Assembly (NCBI GenBank): GCA_038057515.1 | Contig: JBBUDB010000011.1 | Coordinates: forward strand, 1 to 11,540 | Reading direction: 5' to 3' | DNA length: 11,540 nt | Origin: DATJQA01 sp038057515 | Lineage (GTDB): Bacteria > Patescibacteriota > Minisyncoccia > UBA6257 > 2-01-FULL-56-20 | Shown here: in pieces, positions 6,809 through 11,540 of the stretch | Numbering within the stretch: position 1 is the stretch's first letter | Layout: each line of letters starts with the position of its first letter | Translations under genes and position numbers: made by a program | The notes under the pieces: model-generated | Seen by the model: only the letters and a program-made list of their open reading frames with translations | What the model was told of the DNA's origin: nothing | Database searches by the model: none

Positions 6809-7636
6809 ATGGCAAGAGTGATCGCGGTCTGCAACCAGAAAGGCGGCGTGGGGAAAACAACGACGGCGGTGAACGCCGGCGCTTATTTGGCGCTTGCTGG
6901 CAAACGAGTACTCCTTGTCGACTTTGACCCGCAGGCGAATGCGAGCTCGGCCTTAGGGAGCAACGCCCTCGAAACCGAGACATCGGTCTACCACGGCATT
7001 ATCGGGGCGGCGGAGCCGGAGCACGTTATCCGGCCATCCCAGCTCTACAACTACCACTACATGCCTTCAGCGCCGCATCTTGCCGGCGCGCTTGTCGAGC
7101 TCGTGAATATGCCGGAGCGCGAATATTTTTTGCGGAAGTTCCTGAATCGCGTTCGGCATCAGTACGACTACATCATCATTGACCTGCCACCGTCTTTGAG
7201 TTTGCTCACGGTGAACGGACTCCTCGCGAGCGATGAAGTAATCATTCCCGTCCAGGCGGAGTACTATAGCTTGGAGGGTTTGGGCCAGCTTCTCGAGTCG
7301 GTGAACCTCATTCGCGACAACCTCGGCCACCATCTCACCGTAAATGGCGCGCTTCTTACGATGTATGACAAACGCGAGAACTTAAGCCGGGAAGTGGCTC
7401 GCGATCTCCGGGCGAACTTTCCCCACCCGGTTTTCGAAGTTGAAGTGCCGCGAGCCGTGGCACTCGCGGAGGCGCCAAGCTTTATGAAGCCGATCGTGCT
7501 CTATCGTCCGGACTCCCCGGGCGCCGAGGCCTACCGCCGTGTGGCCGCCGAGATCATTCGTCAGGAGGAGAAGATATTGGGAAATACCACGGCCCATCAG
7601 GATTTCGGGAATTTCAACATCAATCTTTCATCTTAA
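6809..7636 (+). CDS. parA: Chromosome partitioning ATPase ParA (Soj)
   Basis: A 275-residue ParA/MinD-family P-loop ATPase that, with ParB bound at parS, drives segregation of the chromosome origin. The deviant Walker A is KGGVGKTTT (11-19) with the signature lysine at the start. LLVDFDPQANAS (35-46) is the Walker A' region, YIIIDLPPSL (121-130) is Walker B, and IPVQAEYYSLEGLGQLLESV (146-165) is characteristic of Soj-type proteins. There is no N-terminal HTH, so this is the short chromosomal type. Length is normal for the family. The start follows the predicted -10 box directly, with no Shine-Dalgarno. parB starts 17 bp after the stop, so the two form the usual parAB pair. Confidence 0.96.
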   Translation: MARVIAVCNQKGGVGKTTTAVNAGAYLALAGKRVLLVDFDPQANASSALGSNALETETSVYHGIIGAAEPEHVIRPSQLYNYHYMPSAPHLAGALVELVNMPEREYFLRKFLNRVRHQYDYIIIDLPPSLSLLTVNGLLASDEVIIPVQAEYYSLEGLGQLLESVNLIRDNLGHHLTVNGALLTMYDKRENLSREVARDLRANFPHPVFEVEVPRAVALAEAPSFMKPIVLYRPDSPGAEAYRRVAAEIIRQEEKILGNTTAHQDFGNFNINLSS

Positions 7637-7653
7637 GGTAAGATATAGGATAT

Positions 7654-9051
7654 ATGGATACGCCACTCGGCCGGGGCCTCGGAGCCCTAATTCCGCCATC
7701 ATCGCGTCGCGGAGACGACGTCGCGCCGGTCACCCCCTCCTTCACTTCCGCCGGAGGCAGATCCGCCTTTGGCGGAAAAGTTTCGGAGGACAAGCCCTCG
7801 GAGCCGCTCTTCTCGCCGCTCCCTAAAGAATCGGAACTTTCACCGCCTCCCGAGGAGCTTAAGTTGCCGCCACCACCGCCCGAGCCCGTCGGGCCGATAG
7901 TAGTTGTGCCGCCAATGATCATTCACTCCGCCGGAGGCGGATCCTCCTCCGGCGGAGAGGCCTCCTCGGAGCCACAACCGGCATACGTACCGCCAGTCGT
8001 CCCGTCAGTGTCGGTTGCCAAGGATAATTGGATAACACCCACGGCTTATGAGCGTCGCCCGGAGCGCGAGAGCAAATCATCGTTTACTTCCGCCGGAGGC
8101 GGATCCTCCTCCGGCGGAAAAGCTACGGAGGACAAGCCCTCCTTCGCTTCCGCCAGGGGCGGATCCGCCTCCGGCGGAGAAGCTTCCTCCTTCACTAAAG
8201 TTACGGAGGACAAGTCACAGGGTAAACGTGGGAAGATGCCGGAGGCAATCTTCCAGATCGAAACCGAGAAGATCCACCCGAACCCGGACCAGCCGCGCCG
8301 CGTTTTTGACGAGGAACAAATTAAGGAGCTGGCCGCTTCTATTCGCGAGTTCGGTCTTCTGCAGCCCATTGTGGTTTCGAAGATCGAACGCGAAGTGCCG
8401 ACGGGGACCGAGGTGGAGTATGAGCTCATCTCGGGCGAGCGTCGTCTTCTCGCGGCGAAGATGTTGGGCCTAGAGCGCATCCCGGCTATCGTGCGCAACT
8501 TGAGCTACGATCGCGAGCGGCTCGAACTGGCCGTTATCGAAAATCTCCAGCGCGAAAATTTGAATCCTATTGAAATGGCCCGCGCCTTTGCGCGACTCCA
8601 GGACGAGTTTCGCTTGACCCAGCGCGAGATCGCGAGTCGCCTCGGCAAGAGCCGCGAGGCGATAGCGAACACCGTGCGCCTCCTCGACCTGCCGCCCGAG
8701 ATCCAAGAATCCCTTCAGGCGGGCGAGATCAGCGAGAGCCACGGCCGATTGCTCCTCACCATAGACGACCCGGCGCTTCAGAAGCGACTTTTTCGCGACC
8801 TTCTCGACAATCGCTTGACGACGCGGGAACTCAAGAACCGCGCCGCCAAAGCTCAGCCGGAGCACGCTGGGCGCGTGGCCGGAGGAGTTTCACCGGAGCT
8901 CAAATCGCTCGAAGAGCGCCTGTCCTCGGAGCTCGGCGCGCCGGTTTCCATCAAGCAGCACGGCGAGTCCGGTCGCATCACCATCAACTTCTATTCCCCC
9001 GAGGAGCTTCGGGGGATTCTCGAACGCCTGGGCGGTGATAGTGAGCAATGA
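7654..9051 (+). CDS. parB: Chromosome partitioning protein ParB with long repeat-bearing N-terminal insert
   Basis: A 465-residue ParB, the centromere-binding CTPase partner of ParA; chromosomal ParBs are usually about 280-300 residues. Residues 1-15 carry the standard opening GRGLGALIP. Residues 20-195 are a disordered Pro/Ser/Gly-rich insert with four SAGGxSxxGG blocks encoded by palindromic repeats. The conserved core starts near 198: IHPNPDQPRRVFDEEQI, the CTP-binding motif GERR (261-264), ENLQREN (296-302), the helix-turn-helix LTQREIASRLGKSREAIANT (321-340) and DLPPEIQESL. Residues 414-462 form the C-terminal dimerisation region. All core motifs are intact, so the protein should work despite the insert. 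The conserved opening before the insert confirms the ATG at 7654. The stop is TGA. It is convergent with rel. Confidence 0.95.
   Translation: MDTPLGRGLGALIPPSSRRGDDVAPVTPSFTSAGGRSAFGGKVSEDKPSEPLFSPLPKESELSPPPEELKLPPPPPEPVGPIVVVPPMIIHSAGGGSSSGGEASSEPQPAYVPPVVPSVSVAKDNWITPTAYERRPERESKSSFTSAGGGSSSGGKATEDKPSFASARGGSASGGEASSFTKVTEDKSQGKRGKMPEAIFQIETEKIHPNPDQPRRVFDEEQIKELAASIREFGLLQPIVVSKIEREVPTGTEVEYELISGERRLLAAKMLGLERIPAIVRNLSYDRERLELAVIENLQRENLNPIEMARAFARLQDEFRLTQREIASRLGKSREAIANTVRLLDLPPEIQESLQAGEISESHGRLLLTIDDPALQKRLFRDLLDNRLTTRELKNRAAKAQPEHAGRVAGGVSPELKSLEERLSSELGAPVSIKQHGESGRITINFYSPEELRGILERLGGDSEQ
7747..7776 (+). repeat. Palindromic element copy A in parB
   Basis: A 30-bp element: TCCGCCGGAGGCAGA then TCCGCCTTTGGCGGA. 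It is palindromic with three mismatches, is preceded by TTCACT and followed by AAAG, and encodes SAGGRSAFGG (ParB 32-41). Confidence 0.85.
7927..7956 (+). repeat. Palindromic element copy B in parB
   Basis: TCCGCCGGAGGCGGA then TCCTCCTCCGGCGGA, one mismatch from a perfect 30-bp palindrome. It encodes SAGGGSSSGG (92-101) and lacks the AAAG...CGGAGGACAAG right flank seen at copies A and C. Confidence 0.85.
8089..8118 (+). repeat. Palindromic element copy C in parB
   Basis: Identical in sequence to copy B. Left flank is TTTACT, right flank AAAGCTACGGAGGACAAG. It encodes SAGGGSSSGG (146-155) and lies exactly 60 bp before copy D. Confidence 0.85.
8149..8178 (+). repeat. Palindromic element copy D in parB
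   Basis: TCCGCCAGGGGCGGA then TCCGCCTCCGGCGGA, palindromic with two mismatches. Left flank is CCTTCGCT, right flank GAAGCTTCC. It encodes SARGGSASGG (166-175). Confidence 0.85.
8186..8214 (+). repeat. Apparent empty site of the palindromic element in parB
   Basis: CCTCCTTCACT runs directly into AAAGTTACGGAGGACAAG. At copy A the same flanks (CCTCCTTCACT and AAAGTTTCGGAGGACAAG) are separated by exactly the 30-bp element. The protein reads SFTKVTEDK here and SFT-SAGGRSAFGG-KVSEDK there. The flanks alone also form an imperfect palindrome. Confidence 0.75.
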
Positions 9052-9084
9052 GCAGAAAAGAAGATCCTCATTTCTCGATAATCA

Positions 9085-9126
9085 GCTTACTTGTTTATAT
9101 TCCGATCGGAACATAAACAAGTAAGC
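9085..9126. terminator. Long hairpin between convergent parB and rel
   Basis: A 42-bp inverted repeat: a 14-pair stem GCTTACTTGTTTAT (9085-9098) with its complement (9113-9126), one mismatch, then TTCC-GATC-GGAA at the tip. It starts 33 bp after the parB stop and ends 25 bp before the rel stop. It is placed like a bidirectional terminator but neither side has a strong U-tract; a protein-binding site is the alternative. The structure is certain and the function is not. Confidence 0.55.
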
Positions 9127-9151
9127 GATAGCACCTAATAATCCCGCCTGG

Positions 9152-10828
9152 CTAGATTAGCTGGTAGCCGACCTCTTTCGTCTCCTTCATCTTCTTTAAC
9201 TTCAGAACAAGGGCCTCGACCTTCTTCTTGTCGGCCGTGTCGCACTGAATACGAATGATGGGGAATTGGCCGGCGGCCTTGTTCGCCGAGATAATATTGA
9301 AGTGCGAGCGGGCGATGATGGCGGTGACGTCCTTCAAGAGACCGACGCGATGGCGGGCCACAATGCGGATCTCGACCTTCGTCGGCAGGCGCTTCGTCCG
9401 GAGGGCCTGATCTTTTTGTTTCATGGCGACTCTCACGTGGTCGCGGGCCATCGATGTTTTCACGAACTTGAGCCAGTCCCCCGATGGCCGCTTGTTCTTC
9501 TGGGTAAGGATCTCGACGAGGTCGCCGGATTGGAGTTCGTGATCAAGGGGCGCGAATTGGCCGTTCACCTTGGCCGCCACGCAACTCGCGCCGATTTCGG
9601 AGTGGATGTGGTAGGCGAAGTCGACTGGCGTCGAGCCAGCCGGAAGGTCGATGACATCGCCGTGCGGCGTGATGACGAAGATGCGGTCCTTGAAAAACTC
9701 GATCTTCATGGTTCGCAAGAAGTCCTCGGGATTGTCGGCGGCCGAAGTGTGCTCCTCCTGCCAGTTCTTGATCTGGCGAACCCAGGCCATGACATCATCC
9801 ACCCGGGTCTTGTTCGTTTGTTTCTCTTTATAGAGCCAGTGGGCGGCGATGCCGTATTCGTTTTCCGCGTGCATCTCTTCGGTGCGGAGCTGGATCTCGA
9901 TATGCTTTCCTTCGGGGCCGATGATCGTCGTGTGAAGCGACCGGTAGTTGTTTATTTTCGGCATGGCGATGTAGTCCTTGATTCGGCCCGGAAACGGCGG
10001 CCAATGTTCGTGAATGACGCCGAGCGCCGCATAGCACTCGGGAACGGTTTTAAAGATGACGCGCAGGGCGACCAGATCGTAGATCCGCGAGATATCCATG
10101 TCATAGCGGAAAAGCTTTTTGTACAAACTGTAATAGTGCTTGGCGCGGAAGTCGATCTTCGCAGGAGTGATATTCGCGGCTTTGAGCACGCGTTCAAGGT
10201 CGGGCGCGAAGGACTCGAGATATTTCCGGCGGACGCCGTACTCGTCTTTGACCTGGCTCGTGAGCCACTTGGCTTCTTGCGGCTGGAGGTAGGAGAAGGC
10301 GATATCTTGAAATTCACCGGCGAGCTCGTGCATGCCGAGGCGGTTCGCGATGGGCGCGTAGATCTCGCTGGTCTCGAGCGCAATGCGTTTTTGCTTCTCG
10401 CGAGGCAGGGCGTCGAGCGTTTTCATGTTATGGAGCCGGTCAGCGAGCTTCACGAAAACGACGCGCAGGTCCTCGCTCACGGCCAGGATCATCTTCCGCA
10501 GGTTTTCTATTTTTTCTTCAGCACCGCGGTATTTGATGCGTGAAAGCTTGGTGACGCCGTCGACGAGGAAGGCCACTTCTTCGCCGAAATTTTTGACGAG
10601 GCTCTCGCGAGTTGCCGGCGTATCCTCAACGACGTCATGAAGAAGTCCGGCGGCGATCGACGCTTCGTCGAGGCGCCACGCGGCGAGCGTTTCGGCGGTC
10701 GCGAGGGGGTGATTAATGAACGGTTCGCCGCTTTTTCGTTTTTGGCCGGCGTGAGCTTTGGCCGCGAAAACGTAGGCGCGGGCGATGAGGGACCCGGGGT
10801 CTTTGGCGACGGCCTCTTTGACGGTCAT
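9152..10828 (-). CDS. rel: Short bifunctional-type RelA/SpoT (p)ppGpp synthetase/hydrolase
   Basis: A 558-residue Rel protein, which makes (p)ppGpp from GTP/GDP and ATP and hydrolyses it. The HD hydrolase domain is at about 15-165 with H40, H64-D65 in LLHDVVEDT and LADRLHNM (128-135); these intact motifs imply active hydrolysis. The synthetase domain is at about 223-334: KHYYSLYKKL, DYIAMPKINNYRSLHT and IEIQLRT with E311. TGS is at about 382-442 (IFVITPHGDVIDLPAGSTPVDFAY). A C-terminal ACT domain is at about 484-555 (VEIRIVARHRVGLLKDVTAII). Usual long Rel proteins have 700-750 residues; here only about 40 residues separate TGS from ACT, so the helical and zinc-finger/RRM-like regions are missing. 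AGGA lies 10 bases before the ATG, the only Shine-Dalgarno-like sequence before a start in this window. Symbol rel is used because the protein is neither clearly RelA nor SpoT. Confidence 0.95.
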   Translation of the reverse strand: MTVKEAVAKDPGSLIARAYVFAAKAHAGQKRKSGEPFINHPLATAETLAAWRLDEASIAAGLLHDVVEDTPATRESLVKNFGEEVAFLVDGVTKLSRIKYRGAEEKIENLRKMILAVSEDLRVVFVKLADRLHNMKTLDALPREKQKRIALETSEIYAPIANRLGMHELAGEFQDIAFSYLQPQEAKWLTSQVKDEYGVRRKYLESFAPDLERVLKAANITPAKIDFRAKHYYSLYKKLFRYDMDISRIYDLVALRVIFKTVPECYAALGVIHEHWPPFPGRIKDYIAMPKINNYRSLHTTIIGPEGKHIEIQLRTEEMHAENEYGIAAHWLYKEKQTNKTRVDDVMAWVRQIKNWQEEHTSAADNPEDFLRTMKIEFFKDRIFVITPHGDVIDLPAGSTPVDFAYHIHSEIGASCVAAKVNGQFAPLDHELQSGDLVEILTQKNKRPSGDWLKFVKTSMARDHVRVAMKQKDQALRTKRLPTKVEIRIVARHRVGLLKDVTAIIARSHFNIISANKAAGQFPIIRIQCDTADKKKVEALVLKLKKMKETKEVGYQLI

Positions 10829-10834
10829 AGGTGA

Positions 10835-10863
10835 AGTTTCCTGTGTCGGGTGGGAGGTGTCAA
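10835..10863 (-). promoter_or_regulatory. Candidate rel promoter
   Basis: On the minus strand a perfect TTGACA (10858-10863), a 17-bp spacer and a poor -10 GAAACT (10835-10840; 3 of 6), six bases before the ATG. It lies downstream of the topA terminator, so rel needs its own promoter. The weak -10 keeps this tentative. Confidence 0.35.
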
Positions 10864-10878
10864 GAGTTGCGCTAATCG

Positions 10879-10917
10879 AAAGAAAAACCGGTCACCTCAG
10901 GCGACCGGTTTTTCTTT
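10879..10917 (-). terminator. Intrinsic terminator of topA (bidirectional-looking)
   Basis: A perfect 15-bp inverted repeat: AAAGAAAAACCGGTC (10879-10893) and its complement (10903-10917), with a 9-base loop. On the minus strand the ACCGGT stem runs into TTTTTCTTT, a good U-tract. The upstream arm overlaps the topA stop codon (10916-10918). The opposite strand also has a T-run, so it could work both ways. Confidence 0.85.
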
Positions 10918-11540
10918 ATTCCTTCTTTTTCGCCGGTTTTTTCTTCTTGGCAACCTCTTTTACTCCCTCGCTTCGCTTCGGGACAGCTGATTTATATGAC
11001 TTCGTTGACTGTAGCCTTCCGCTCTCTTCCTTCTCCTGTTTCTTCTCGGCTTCCGCCACCGGGTCGTAGACGGGTGGGGTTTTCACGGGGTCTATCCAGA
11101 CGGCAAAGTCGCAAGCGGGATACTTGGCGCACCCCCAGAAAAGCTTGCCCCGGGCGCGGCCCTTCCGCACGCGCCGCTCGATAAGCTCGCCGGGATTGTC
11201 TTTGCGGTCTTCCGAGGCGAGGCACTTGGCGCAAATAACGCCCGATGATTTCGGTGGCTCCTTCAAGGTTTTCGTGTTCTTGCAATCGGGGAAGCCGGTG
11301 CAGGCCAGGAACTTGCCGAAGCGTCCGAACTTGACCGCCATCGGTTTGCCGCACTTTTCGCAGATCTCGCTCGTGATTTCCTCGGGCACGAGATCCTGCT
11401 TCGACACCTCCTCGTATTTTCCGGCGAGATGCTTCGCGAAGGGCTCGTAGAATTCGCGGATGGCCGTTTGCCACTTGAGCTTCCCTTCGGCCACCTCATC
11501 GAGTTCGTCTTCCATCTTCGCGGTGAAGGCGACATCCACG
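10916..11540 (-). CDS. topA: DNA topoisomerase I, C-terminal part (5' end outside window)
   Basis: The last 208 or so codons of a type IA topoisomerase, which relaxes negative supercoils; the catalytic part lies beyond the right edge. Visible first is the end of the core (VAFTAKMEDELDEVAEGK, typical of TopA). Next comes a zinc finger CEKCGKP...GRFGKFLACTGFPDC, then a second, CAKC followed about 35 residues later by GKLFWGCAKYPAC. The C-terminus is charged and ends in a Lys-rich stretch (KEVAKKKKPAKKKE), suited to DNA binding. The segment SAVPKRSEGV just before it is encoded by GC-rich repeat-like DNA (about 10967-10988) unlike the lysine codons around it. It is transcribed in the same direction as rel but separated from it by a terminator. 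Confidence 0.95.
   Translation of the reverse strand, partial: VDVAFTAKMEDELDEVAEGKLKWQTAIREFYEPFAKHLAGKYEEVSKQDLVPEEITSEICEKCGKPMAVKFGRFGKFLACTGFPDCKNTKTLKEPPKSSGVICAKCLASEDRKDNPGELIERRVRKGRARGKLFWGCAKYPACDFAVWIDPVKTPPVYDPVAEAEKKQEKEESGRLQSTKSYKSAVPKRSEGVKEVAKKKKPAKKKE

Noticed and set aside
9094..9117. Canonical parS site beside parB
   Set aside because: The palindrome centre matches only 9 of 16 positions of TGTTTCACGTGAAACA. I saw no better match in the window.
9266..10543. 425-codon open frame on the plus strand
   Set aside because: Antisense to rel, which has all expected motifs. The plus-strand product has the Arg/Val/Asp-rich look of a mirror frame in GC-rich DNA.

Overview
The window looks like a piece of a Patescibacteria (Candidate Phyla Radiation) chromosome, probably Parcubacteria-like, assembled from metagenomic data. 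This rests on a combination of signs and not on a marker gene. There is a very large secreted protein with phage-fibre-like repeats and a Pro-rich tail. There is a 23S-IVS-type four-helix-bundle protein of the kind common in these genomes. There are small single-pass membrane proteins of the type seen in this group, and almost no Shine-Dalgarno sequences. The DNA is mostly GC-rich with one AT-rich island, and a run of exactly 100 N at 2428-2527 marks a scaffold gap.

Left part (1-6592, + strand) is a cell-surface locus. It begins with the 3' end of a giant secreted fibre-like protein (1-2694, interrupted by the gap). Next come a small membrane-anchored protein (2769-3185) and a secreted Ig-like protein ending in a type I dockerin (3203-4240). 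Two membrane-anchored proteins with cohesin-like domains follow (4284-5537 and 5510-6592). A dockerin protein beside two cohesin-like anchors suggests a small non-cellulosomal cohesin-dockerin assembly that docks a secreted adhesin to the envelope.

The AT-rich stretch 4243-4728 carries a complete four-helix-bundle (IVS/S23-type) coding unit between inverted arrays of a 7-bp repeat. It sits exactly where the start and signal peptide of the first cohesin gene should be, and it is fused in frame to it. The translated right-hand array supplies the hydrophobic export segment.

Middle part (6593-9051): a tRNA-Leu(CAA) on the minus strand diverges from parA-parB on the plus strand. The two predicted promoters overlap almost completely. 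parB has a long disordered N-terminal insert containing four copies of a 30-bp palindromic element, all in the same reading frame, plus one site that looks like the empty form.

Right part (9052-11540): a bifunctional-type but short (558 aa) RelA/SpoT homologue on the minus strand converges on parB, with a long hairpin between them. Upstream of it is the C-terminal end of topoisomerase I (minus strand, cut by the window edge), with an intrinsic terminator overlapping its stop codon.
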